Assembly: GCA_965544035.1 (NCBI GenBank)
Contig: CBEULR010000016.1
Coordinates: 1 to 45,613, forward strand
Origin: CBEULR01 sp965544035
Lineage (GTDB): Bacteria > Bacillota > Desulfotomaculia > Desulfotomaculales > Desulforudaceae
Length of the DNA stretch: 45,613 bases
Direction of reading: 5' to 3'
Shown here one piece after another: positions 22,419 to 30,342 of the stretch. A program made the translations under genes and the position numbers. The notes under the pieces are model-generated. The model did not search any database. It worked only from the letters and a program-made list of their open reading frames with translations, and had not been told where the DNA came from. Within the stretch, counting starts at the first letter, position 1. Every line of letters starts with the position of its first letter.

Positions 22419-24098
22419 TTAAAAAAGCCTTTTCCAGAAAGAAACGTTCTTTGAGGCCTCTGCCTCCCGGTCTTCGTTTTTTCTTATCAGGTCCACGATA
22501 ACGCCGGCCTGTTCATCCAGCTGTTGTTTCAGTATCGCCTCTTTTTTCTCGCTTTGTCTGATGGCAACTTCAGTTTCCCGAATCTTCTGCCGCAACACTC
22601 CGTTCTCCTCTACAAGTTCTTGGTTTTCGAGTCTCGCCGTTTCCAGTCTGTACTTCAGCAACTGTTTCTCTTTTTCCAACGCCTTGATTTTTCCATTCGC
22701 CGTATCAAGTTTGTCGGCAAGCTGTCTTGCAAGGTTTTTCAGGGAGCTTGTTTCCTGGGCTGCCTTTTCCAATTCGGCATTCAGATTGTCAATTCGTTCA
22801 TTCTGCTCGGCAATAGTCTCTCTCATCTGCACATTTGTCAGCCGCGAATCCTCCAATTCAAAAAACAGCCGCCGGAAATTTCCGTCTATTCGGCGAATAT
22901 GTTCGCTTAATCCCTTTTGACCGTAGTCCAGGCTTAGGTACTCCACACTCGGGAACACCGGTTCCAGTGGCCGCAATTCTTGGGCTTCCGGCAATGACGG
23001 GTGAAGCTCCTCGGCTTCCCCGTCACTCTGGAACACGGCAGCCAATAGCGCCATAAGGGTGCTTCCGTTATCAAAAGTCGCTATGCTACTCAGCCCCTGT
23101 TTTTGGAGTAAATCCAAAGCCAGCATGTTGGTACGAAACAGTCTGTGGTACCGGTCCTTTAGCACCGGATCGTTAAAGGTTTTTCCGCCGTCCAGAGAGG
23201 TGCACTGGTAAATACCCTCGGTCTGCTGCCAGAAAACCACCACCCGATCATTCCAGATACCGAGTGTCGGGGTGTAGGCATTCACCCCGGGTGAGGAAAG
23301 AAACAGTTCATTCTGCCACCCGCCGACCATCCATCCTCCTCTGGTTCGCCGTCGGTACATCACCCGGTAGTTCTTGCCGTCAGATCTGGTCCAAACCAGA
23401 TGCAATGTGCCCGCTTCATCCGCCACTAGGCAGGGATATAGGTTACTCCGGCTTGAGTCGGTTATGTGCGCCGGCTCCGTCCATCTCGCATCGGGAAATC
23501 GAGCACGGTAGACAAACTGGCTCTTAGACCGGGTGCTGTACTGATACACCAAGTGGATAATTCCTTCTTGATCCAGAGCGACCGCACCCTGGATCTGCCC
23601 GGGACCCAGGCCGGAATCGATCACTTCCGGCCGACTCCACTCACCGTCGCCACCCCTGTAACAATGCTTGACTCTCCAAACCTCTTCAAGGGGATTGTCG
23701 GTAAAGTAGATGATGCTCGGAGTTCCGGAATGATCGACCACCACACTCTGATAAGTGATTCTCTCGTCTTCAACCCACTTGTCCGTCAGGACATCGGACT
23801 CGATGTCGGAATGCCGCCAGCACACGTACACCAAATGGCCCAGAGTGTTCTTACAGGTAAGATGAAGTTTTTCAACTTCACTCACGGTAAACGAAAAGAA
23901 GCCGTTGTAGTTGGAAGCCAGTTCCATCCATTCGGTCCAGGTCTGACCCATATCGAGCGAGCATCTACCGAGAAGCCTGTCGCCCGTGAGGCGGAGCGAC
24001 CAGATACAGTGTTCATTCTTAATGATTAGGGCCTCTTGGCCCAGAATTCCCTTGTTGCGCCTGACCCGCAGAAGGCGGTCGGCCGCCTTTTTCTCCAT
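22419..24098 (-). CDS. Beta-propeller-like protein with C-terminal coiled coil, unknown function
   Basis: The protein has 559 residues. Residues about 20-360 look like a sialidase/BNR-type propeller: repeated strands of the form GTLHLVWTRSDGKNYRVMYR, IIHLVYQYSTRSKSQFVYRA and PSIIYFTDN, and two Asp-box motifs, SLDMGQTW (47-54) and SLDGGKTF (301-308). Residues about 400-545 form a long coiled coil (for example IAEQNERIDNLNAELEKAA; KIKALEKEKQLLKYRLETAR), followed by a short basic-aromatic end (FWKRLF). There is no signal peptide or membrane helix, so any surface location would need non-Sec assembly, for example mother-cell assembly on a spore. Sialidase catalytic residues are not apparent. The start is ATG 24098 after GGGGTGA. 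It sits convergent with Cys-rich copy 2. Confidence 0.82.
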   Translation of the reverse strand: MEKKAADRLLRVRRNKGILGQEALIIKNEHCIWSLRLTGDRLLGRCSLDMGQTWTEWMELASNYNGFFSFTVSEVEKLHLTCKNTLGHLVYVCWRHSDIESDVLTDKWVEDERITYQSVVVDHSGTPSIIYFTDNPLEEVWRVKHCYRGGDGEWSRPEVIDSGLGPGQIQGAVALDQEGIIHLVYQYSTRSKSQFVYRARFPDARWTEPAHITDSSRSNLYPCLVADEAGTLHLVWTRSDGKNYRVMYRRRTRGGWMVGGWQNELFLSSPGVNAYTPTLGIWNDRVVVFWQQTEGIYQCTSLDGGKTFNDPVLKDRYHRLFRTNMLALDLLQKQGLSSIATFDNGSTLMALLAAVFQSDGEAEELHPSLPEAQELRPLEPVFPSVEYLSLDYGQKGLSEHIRRIDGNFRRLFFELEDSRLTNVQMRETIAEQNERIDNLNAELEKAAQETSSLKNLARQLADKLDTANGKIKALEKEKQLLKYRLETARLENQELVEENGVLRQKIRETEVAIRQSEKKEAILKQQLDEQAGVIVDLIRKNEDREAEASKNVSFWKRLF

Positions 24099-24572
24099 TC
24101 ATTAAGTCACCCCAATCACAATCGCAGGTATCTTTCTTAGCCTCCTATACTATGCACCGGGGATTGGAAACTCCACAATCCGCCCTCAACGGATCATCGG
24201 GCCACCGGCAATACCCGGTTGGATTTTCTTTTTCCAGTTCCCAATTCTAACCGTTATGACCGTATGCGTGCACAGAATTACACAAATGAAGGAAATTCGC
24301 GGCAAGCATCGAATACAGGTGAGAAATGCCATTCGGACTCCCCCCGGTGTCTCAAACGGCAGTGACAACCGAAATTGAAACAGTTTGTCTCAGAGCGCTC
24401 AACAGCATACATTTGCGGAATGCGCACCTGAAGTGCCAACCGTCTTCAAGTTTCAAAATATTTTTGTGAAAAATTTTATTGAAAATTTCTAAACGGCTTG
24501 GTATCATGTTTGAGACACTGTATTCAATTTGGGTAATCCAGGAAACAATCGATTGTGAGTTGATTAGTTTTG
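24099..24572. other. 470-bp non-coding divergent region before the Mrp operon
   Basis: No gene is supported on either strand. On the minus side, CATAGTATA (24154-24146), a perfect fit to the sigma-K -10 pattern CATANNNTA, lies about 50 nt upstream of the propeller gene, but no clear -35 was found. On the plus side, a sigma-A promoter for the Mrp operon lies at 24479-24507. The segment is more AT-rich than the surrounding genes. Confidence 0.5.
24479..24507 (+). promoter_or_regulatory. Sigma-A promoter of the Mrp operon
   Basis: TTGAAA (24479-24484), a 17-nt spacer, then TATCAT (24502-24507). It is preceded by an A/T-rich stretch (AATATTTTTGTGAAAAATTTTA) that could act as an UP element. It lies about 65 nt before the first gene. 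Confidence 0.75.
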
Positions 24573-25049
24573 GTGAGTTTTGCACTTACATTCTTGTTAG
24601 TATTTGCTTTCTGGATGCTTCTCTCCGGGCAGACATCGCCCCTTCTCCTGACTCTAGGTGTTATTTCCAGTCTACTGGTAGCGTTCTGGTCACACGATCT
24701 GTTAATCGGCCGGAACGCGAGCATCGGACAGGGTTTCTTGCGTTTCCTGCGGCTGCTTAAGTATATTCCCTGGCTAATCTGGCAGATCGTGCTGGCGAAT
24801 ATCAACGTGTTATACCTGACCCTTCATCCCAAAATGCCTATTGAGCCGGAGGTCATCACCTTCAACACCGACCTCAAGACCGATTTCGGTGTTTTTGTCT
24901 TGGCCAATTCGATCACTTTGACGCCGGGCACGGTAACCATCGAGGCCACACACAAGGAGTTTATCGTCCATGCCATCACCCCGGATGCGGCCGCAGGTAT
25001 TCCTGAAATGGAAGCCAGAGTAAAGGAGATAGAGGGACAAAATGTTTGA
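24573..25049 (+). CDS. mrpE: Mrp-type Na+/H+ antiporter subunit E (MbhA-like)
   Basis: The protein has 158 residues. Two N-terminal hydrophobic segments (FALTFLLVFAFWMLLSG, LLTLGVISSLLVAFWS) and YIPWLIWQIVLANINVLYLT are followed by the conserved MrpE region with FVLANSITLTPGTVTIEA. MrpE is a non-antiporter membrane subunit needed for assembly of the Mrp complex. The Shine-Dalgarno is poor, so either TTG 24570 or GTG 24573 could be the start; I chose the latter. It overlaps mrpF by 8 nt and opens the ten-gene operon. Confidence 0.92.
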   Translation: MSFALTFLLVFAFWMLLSGQTSPLLLTLGVISSLLVAFWSHDLLIGRNASIGQGFLRFLRLLKYIPWLIWQIVLANINVLYLTLHPKMPIEPEVITFNTDLKTDFGVFVLANSITLTPGTVTIEATHKEFIVHAITPDAAAGIPEMEARVKEIEGQNV

Positions 25050-25296
25050 GATTGCAGCAATCGCCATACTGATAGCAGTTATTCCCGTCGTTTACCGGTT
25101 GATCGTCGGACCCCGGTCGTTTGACCGGATGCTGGCGGCCAATGTCTTCGGCACGAAAACGGCGGTTCTGCTGGCGCTGATCGGCTATATTTATGAACGA
25201 CCACACTTTCTGGATATTGCCCTGGTTTACGGCATGATCAACTTCATCGCCACACTGGCGATCCTGAAATACCGTGAAAGCGGCGCGCTCGACTAG
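25042..25296 (+). CDS. mrpF: Mrp-type antiporter subunit F
   Basis: The protein has 84 residues in three membrane segments, with the family motif VVYRLIVGPRSFDRMLAANV and a C-terminal helix YGMINFIATLAILKYRE. It is a small integral subunit between E and G, as in all Mrp operons. The start ATG lies inside the end of mrpE. Confidence 0.93.
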   Translation: MFEIAAIAILIAVIPVVYRLIVGPRSFDRMLAANVFGTKTAVLLALIGYIYERPHFLDIALVYGMINFIATLAILKYRESGALD

Positions 25297-25329
25297 CCGG
25301 TTACCGAAAATCATTTGTAGGATGATTTG

Positions 25330-25677
25330 ATGATGGAAATTTCGACGATTATCTCAGGAGTCTTGATAGCAGCCGGGTGTTTTTTCTTTATGGTGGCATC
25401 GATCGGTGTCGCCCGCTTTCCCGACTTTTACACGAGACTTCACCCCGCCGGCAAGGGCGATACGCTGGGCCAGGCCCTGATTTTGCTCGGACTTATCGTT
25501 TACGAGGGTTTCACTATGGTTTCCGTCAAACTGGCGATCCTGATGATCCTGATCTGCATCGCCAACCCGACGGGAACGCATTTCGTTACCAAGGCAGCGT
25601 ACGTGGCCGGGGTTAAGCCGCTATTGGGGAAAAAAGAAGCGGATAAGACTACGAGTGGGGTTGACAGTGCGTCATGA
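25330..25677 (+). CDS. mrpG: Mrp-type antiporter subunit G
   Basis: The protein has 115 residues with three membrane helices. The signature VARFPDFYTRLHPAGKGDTL is diagnostic of MrpG/MnhG, followed by IANPTGTHFVTKAA. A cluster of adjacent starts (TTG 25327, ATG 25330, ATG 25333) follows AGGATG; the first ATG is chosen. It overlaps the next gene by 4 nt. Confidence 0.93.
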   Translation: MMEISTIISGVLIAAGCFFFMVASIGVARFPDFYTRLHPAGKGDTLGQALILLGLIVYEGFTMVSVKLAILMILICIANPTGTHFVTKAAYVAGVKPLLGKKEADKTTSGVDSAS

Positions 25678-26240
25678 TTATTGATCTTTTTCTGCTGGCG
25701 ATGGCCGTCGTTTGTGCGATCGTAGCCGTCCGAATGAAGGACTTGCTGGGCTCGATCATGGTTTTGACGGTATATAGTCTTCTGATGGCGCTGATCTGGA
25801 CCAGGTTGAATGCCGTGGACGTGGCGTTCACGGAGGCTTCGGTCGGCGCGGGCATCACCACTGTGCTGCTGTTGGCGGCCCTCAGTCGGACGCTGAGAGG
25901 TGAGGAAGGCGAGCCGAAGGTCCGCACTTCCCTGCGCTTTTCACCGAAGACCAGTCTGGTGGTGGTACTGCTGACCGGTGCCCTGCTTACTTACGGCACA
26001 CTGGATATGCCCGACTTCGGCGATCCAAATGCACCAACCAACCTGCACGTCGCCCCTTACTACATTGAACACTCCAAAGAAGAAACCGGGGCCGACAACT
26101 TTGTGGCGGCGATCCTGGCAGCCTACAGAGGATATGATACCCTCGGTGAAACCACCGTGATCTTCACCGCCGGTACAGGTGTAATCCTGCTCCTACGGCG
26201 GGCCGGACGGAAAGGAAAAGGAGGGTCCGACCGTGGGTAA
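25674..26240 (+). CDS. DUF4040 / MbhD-MbhE-like Mrp subunit
   Basis: The protein has 188 residues. The N-terminal three-helix DUF4040 part (VRMKDLLGSIMVLTVYSLLM, then VDVAFTEASVGAGITTVLL) corresponds to MbhD and to the C-terminal portion of large MrpA subunits. The second half (LLTYGTLDMPDFGDP, later YRGYDTLGETTVIFTAGTGV) matches MbhE or the MrpA-MrpB junction region. So a MbhD+MbhE fusion stands in for the missing large MrpA subunit. It lies between mrpG and mrpB, the archaeal Mbh order. It overlaps both neighbours (4 and 8 nt). Confidence 0.85.
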   Translation: MIIDLFLLAMAVVCAIVAVRMKDLLGSIMVLTVYSLLMALIWTRLNAVDVAFTEASVGAGITTVLLLAALSRTLRGEEGEPKVRTSLRFSPKTSLVVVLLTGALLTYGTLDMPDFGDPNAPTNLHVAPYYIEHSKEETGADNFVAAILAAYRGYDTLGETTVIFTAGTGVILLLRRAGRKGKGGSDRG

Positions 26241-26670
26241 GCCAAGGATGCAGGAAAACATCATGCGTAAGGTGGCGGCCAGGTTGTGCATCCCTTTTAT
26301 CCAGATTTACGGACTCTACGTTATTGCGCACGGTGACCTCGGCCCCGGCGGCGGCTTCCAGGGCGGTGTAATCCTGGGCGCCAGCATCATCCTTTTTATC
26401 CTGGCTTTTGGGCTTGATGAAGGCCGCAGGCGGGTCAAACAGTGGAAAACCGACGTTATGAATGCGTCAGGAGTCCTGATTTACGGCGGTATCGGTGTTC
26501 TGTGCCTGCTGGCCGGAGGTAAATATCTGGAGTACGATATGCTTCCCTTTAGTGATCCTATCCTGGCTAGTCATTTAGGGATTTTGGGCATTGAGATCGG
26601 CGTCGGCATTACGGTGGCGTCCGTGATGATCACGCTATTTATTGAAACAGCAAGGCGAGATGAAAAATGA
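26233..26670 (+). CDS. mrpB: Mrp-type antiporter subunit B
   Basis: The protein has 145 residues and four membrane segments. The conserved motif GLYVIAHGDLGPGGGFQGGV and the C-terminal LGILGIEIGVGITVASVMIT are typical of MnhB/MrpB. It starts at GTG 26233, 8 nt inside the upstream gene, and overlaps mrpC (ATGA). Confidence 0.93.
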   Translation: MGKPRMQENIMRKVAARLCIPFIQIYGLYVIAHGDLGPGGGFQGGVILGASIILFILAFGLDEGRRRVKQWKTDVMNASGVLIYGGIGVLCLLAGGKYLEYDMLPFSDPILASHLGILGIEIGVGITVASVMITLFIETARRDEK

Positions 26671-27053
26671 TTGAGTTTATCCTGGGTAAGTACAACTATC
26701 TAATTTGTATCGCCCTGATGATGGTCGGATTTTACGGCATGATCGCCAAAGAGAACCTGATCAAAAAGGTCATCGGGATGAACATCTTCCAAACTGCGGT
26801 GTTCCTGTTTTACATCTCGATCGGCAAGGTTCATGGCGGTACCGCTCCGGTCGAGTGGGCGCAGGCCGTGGTTTACGACAATCCGCTGCCCCACGTGCTG
26901 ATCCTGACCGCGATTGTGGTCGGTGTGAGTACCACGGCGGTAGCTCTGGCCATTATCATCAATATTTACCGGAAATACGGTACGGTGGAGGAAAACCGCA
27001 TTTTGGAACTCGACCGTATTGAAGAAGCCAAAAATTTGGGGATAAGCAGGTAG
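26667..27053 (+). CDS. mrpC: Mrp-type antiporter subunit C (NuoK-like)
   Basis: The protein has 128 residues and three membrane helices, with MMVGFYGMIAKENLIKKVIG and the NuoK-like helix HVLILTAIVVGVSTTAVALA. It is homologous to complex I subunit NuoK and sits next to the D subunit. The C-terminus is a short charged cytoplasmic tail. Confidence 0.94.
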   Translation: MIEFILGKYNYLICIALMMVGFYGMIAKENLIKKVIGMNIFQTAVFLFYISIGKVHGGTAPVEWAQAVVYDNPLPHVLILTAIVVGVSTTAVALAIIINIYRKYGTVEENRILELDRIEEAKNLGISR

Positions 27054-27059
27054 GGATTT

Positions 27060-28550
27060 ATGATCGCAGATTTTCCAGTTCTCGTAATTGTAACACTATT
27101 GCTGGCCGCACCAATTGCCGTAATCGTCGGGCTTAGAAACTGGGTGTACTCCTGGTGCGTTACCGTTGCGGCAGCATTCGCATCCTTTATGATGTCCCTG
27201 TCCATCCTCAACACGGTGATGACCTCGGGGCCGTTTAGCTATTGGCTCGGTGACTGGGCACCGCCCTTCGGCATCGAGTACGTGTACGACCCGCTGAACG
27301 CCTTTGTCCTGGTCATGGTGTCCTTCCTGTCGTTTATGACGGCGGTGTATTCCAAAAAGAGTCTTCAAGCCGAACTGCCCGAGCATAAGATCTCCTTCTT
27401 CTATGCGATGTACCTGCTGTTTGTCACCGGTTTGATGGGCATCGTGGCCACCGGTGATCTCTTCAATGTTTACGTATTCCTTGAGATTACCTCCATCGCG
27501 GGTTATGTGATGATCGCCGTTGCGCGCAAGCGGGAAGCTCTGATGGGTGCCTTCAGCTACCTGATTCTGGGTACCATCGCGGCCACCTTCGTCGTCATCG
27601 GCATCGGTTATCTGTATATGGTAACCGGTAGTCTGAATATGGCCGATCTGGCACGCCTGCTTCCCGATCTTTACGGTTCTAAAGTCGTGCTCACTGCCTT
27701 TGCCTTCTTTACAGTGGGCCTGAGCATCAAGATCGCGCTCTTCCCCCTGCACAACTGGCTGCCGAACGCGTACACCTACGCTCCCTCGGTCACCAGCGCA
27801 ATTATGGCGGCAACGGCGACCAAAGTGGGCGCTTATGTCCTGATCCGCGTAATGTTCACCGTCTTCCAGCCGGAGTTTGAGCTGACCGTGGTGCATGTGT
27901 CGCAGCTGCTGCTGATCTTCGCCACAGCGGCCATCCTGGGCGGTTCGATTCTCGCCATCGCCCAGACCAACATCAAGAAGATGCTGGCCTACTCAAGCAT
28001 CGGTCAGATCGGATACATCGTCTTGGGGATCGCCCTGATGAACCACCTGGGGATGATCGGTAGTGTGGCCCACATCCTGAACCATGCTCTGATGAAGGGC
28101 AGCCTCTTCCTGGTGGTCGGGTGTATCGTCTACCGTTTTGGTATTGTACACATTCAAGACTTTGTGGGGTTGGGTAAGAAGATGCCCTGGACAATGGCGG
28201 CCTTTACGATCGGGGCCCTGTCTATGATCGGCGTGCCGCTCACCGTTGGCTTTGTGAGCAAATGGTATCTGGCTCTGGCGTCGCTTGAGGCAGGGATGTG
28301 GTATTTCATTCCGGTGCTGCTCGCCAGTTCACTGCTGACCGCGCTGTACTTCTGGAGGGTAATCGACAACATCTGGTTTAAGAATGCCGAAAACGCCAAA
28401 GCCGGGGCGGCCTGTCCCAATGGAGTGTGTGAAGCACCGTCTGGAATGGTTGTGCCAACGATGGTTTTGGCGGTGCTCTGCATTGTGTTCGGCATCTTTG
28501 CCGCCCTGCCGGTCTCGATTGCTGAACAGGCAGCCGCTCTATTCTTTTAA
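27060..28550 (+). CDS. mrpD: Mrp-type antiporter subunit D (proton-translocating, NuoL/M/N family)
   Basis: The protein has 496 residues and about 14 membrane helices. It has the conserved complex-I antiporter region: the glutamate helix GDLFNVYVFLEITSIAGYVM, the lysine and histidine helices KIALFPLHNWLPNAYTYAPS and SAIMAATATKVGAYVLIRVM, and the C-terminal lysine in VGFVSKWYLALA. It is expected to exchange cations for protons across the membrane as part of the Mrp complex. It is the first of three D-like subunits in the operon. Confidence 0.93.
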   Translation: MIADFPVLVIVTLLLAAPIAVIVGLRNWVYSWCVTVAAAFASFMMSLSILNTVMTSGPFSYWLGDWAPPFGIEYVYDPLNAFVLVMVSFLSFMTAVYSKKSLQAELPEHKISFFYAMYLLFVTGLMGIVATGDLFNVYVFLEITSIAGYVMIAVARKREALMGAFSYLILGTIAATFVVIGIGYLYMVTGSLNMADLARLLPDLYGSKVVLTAFAFFTVGLSIKIALFPLHNWLPNAYTYAPSVTSAIMAATATKVGAYVLIRVMFTVFQPEFELTVVHVSQLLLIFATAAILGGSILAIAQTNIKKMLAYSSIGQIGYIVLGIALMNHLGMIGSVAHILNHALMKGSLFLVVGCIVYRFGIVHIQDFVGLGKKMPWTMAAFTIGALSMIGVPLTVGFVSKWYLALASLEAGMWYFIPVLLASSLLTALYFWRVIDNIWFKNAENAKAGAACPNGVCEAPSGMVVPTMVLAVLCIVFGIFAALPVSIAEQAAALFF

Positions 28551-28608
28551 GCTGTTGAGAAAGTGTCCTGACCCCTCACTTTACACTTGCTGCTTTTGAG
28601 GTGAAGAA

Positions 28609-30090
28609 GTGGAAATCATCGAATCTATCAAACCACTATACGCCATACTTGTATCGCTCCTGGCCGTTGTGCTCATCGGGCTTTCAGGACGAAACCCGAA
28701 CCTGAGAGAGTCTTGGACGATAATTGCCGCCCTCGTGAAGTTCTCTATTGTAGTTTCGATGCTTCCCACCGTCCTCGGGGGCAGGATTATTGAGTATTCG
28801 CTGCTTGAAGTACTGCCCGGGCTCGAGATCGCCTTCCGGGTGGATGCCTTGGCCATGTTCTTTGCGCTGACGGCGTCCCTGCTGTGGATTGTCACCGCCT
28901 TTTACTGCATAGGCTACATGCGGGCGGGCAAAGAGGAAAACCAGACCAGGTTCTACATGTGCTTTGCGGTGGCGCTTTCAGCGGCGATCGGCGTGGCCTT
29001 TTCAGCGAACCTGTTCACCCTGTTCTGCTTTTATGAAGTGCTCTCGCTCTGCACCTACCCGCTGGTGGCGCACAAGCAGACGCCCGAAGCGATCGCCGGC
29101 GCCAGACGCTACCTGGTATACCTGTTGGGCACCTCGATCGCCTTCCAGCTTTCCGCGATTTTCGCAACCTACTTCTTCGCCGGAACGCTGGAGTTCACCC
29201 CCGGCGGGATTATGGCAGGTGCGGCCTCGAACACGGTGATCACGATCATCTTCTTCCTTTTCGTGGCCGGTATCGCCAAGACGGCGATTATGCCGTTCCA
29301 CGCCTGGCTGCCGGCGGCGATGGTCGCCCCGACTCCGGTCAGCGCCCTGCTGCACGCCGTGGCCGTTGTCAAGTGCGGCGTCTACTCGCTCATCAAGGTC
29401 GTCCTCTACGTGTTCGGTGTGGACCTGCTCAGTGAATTGGGCTTGGGCGTAATACTTGCCTATATTGCGTCATTTACGATTATCACGGCTTCTATTATGG
29501 CTCTGCGCCAGGATAACCTGAAACGGCGGCTGGCTTATTCTACAATTGGTCAGCTGTCATATATCGTGATGGCGGTTGCGCTGCTTACCCCCTACGGGAT
29601 CACCAGCGCCCTGTTGGCGATTATGGTCCACGCCTTCGGCAAGATCACCCTCTTCTTCACCGCAGGGGCCATTTATATCGCCGCGCACAAGACCAACGTC
29701 AGCGAACTGGACGGAATCGGCAAGCAGATGCCCTTCACCATGGCCGCCTTCGCGGTCGGTGCCGTCTCGATGATCGCCATCCCGCCAACGGCCGGTTTTA
29801 TCACCAAGTGGTATATGGTGCTGGGCGCGTGGGAGGCCCAGCTGTGGATTCTGATCGGTGTGATCCTCGTTAGTACGCTCCTGAATGCGGCTTACTATCT
29901 GCCGATCGTATACGCCGCGTTTTTCAAACCGGTACCCTTGGGGGAGAGCACTGAGATCCACGAGGCACCGGCACATATGGTCGTACCGCTCCTGCTTACG
30001 GCTGTCGGTACACTGGCGCTTTTCTTCTGGCCGGATGTGCTCCTTGACTTGGCTCAGCTGGTGCTGTCCAGCGTGATGGGAGGTCTATAG
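28609..30090 (+). CDS. Second MrpD/NuoL-like antiporter subunit
   Basis: The protein has 493 residues and about 14 membrane helices. It has ANLFTLFCFYEVLSLCTYPL, the lysine/histidine helices KTAIMPFHAWLPAAMVAPTP and SALLHAVAVVKCGVYSLIKV, and GFITKWYMVLG near the end. It is clearly of the same family as the preceding gene but diverged, with more NuoL/MbhH or MbxH-like features. GTG 28609 follows GAGGTG. A 58-nt gap without a hairpin separates it from mrpD. Confidence 0.9.
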   Translation: MEIIESIKPLYAILVSLLAVVLIGLSGRNPNLRESWTIIAALVKFSIVVSMLPTVLGGRIIEYSLLEVLPGLEIAFRVDALAMFFALTASLLWIVTAFYCIGYMRAGKEENQTRFYMCFAVALSAAIGVAFSANLFTLFCFYEVLSLCTYPLVAHKQTPEAIAGARRYLVYLLGTSIAFQLSAIFATYFFAGTLEFTPGGIMAGAASNTVITIIFFLFVAGIAKTAIMPFHAWLPAAMVAPTPVSALLHAVAVVKCGVYSLIKVVLYVFGVDLLSELGLGVILAYIASFTIITASIMALRQDNLKRRLAYSTIGQLSYIVMAVALLTPYGITSALLAIMVHAFGKITLFFTAGAIYIAAHKTNVSELDGIGKQMPFTMAAFAVGAVSMIAIPPTAGFITKWYMVLGAWEAQLWILIGVILVSTLLNAAYYLPIVYAAFFKPVPLGESTEIHEAPAHMVVPLLLTAVGTLALFFWPDVLLDLAQLVLSSVMGGL

Positions 30091-30093
30091 TCT

Positions 30094-30342
30094 ATGCACA
30101 AAAAGGAACCGGATTTCTTTGATCGTCCGCAAAACCTGAAGGCGATGGCGGCTGTTTTGATCACCGTCCTGGTAGGACTGCTGATCGGGGATTTCTTCAC
30201 TGAGAAGCATTCCTATTTTGGCTGGGACGGGATACCCACCTTCTATGCCTTTTACGGGTTTGTCGGCTGTGTATTGCTGGTTGTGATCGCGAAGAACCTG
30301 CGACCCTTTTTGAAGAGGGAGGAAGACTACTACGATGACTAG
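30094..30342 (+). CDS. Small two-helix membrane protein of the Mrp operon
   Basis: The protein has 82 residues with two hydrophobic helices (MAAVLITVLVGLLIGDFF and FYAFYGFVGCVLLVVIAKNL) and charged ends (EEDYYDD). I know no family name. It starts 3 nt after the second D-like gene and overlaps the third by 8 nt, so it is translated with them and is probably a subunit that packs between the two large ones. Confidence 0.8.
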   Translation: MHKKEPDFFDRPQNLKAMAAVLITVLVGLLIGDFFTEKHSYFGWDGIPTFYAFYGFVGCVLLVVIAKNLRPFLKREEDYYDD

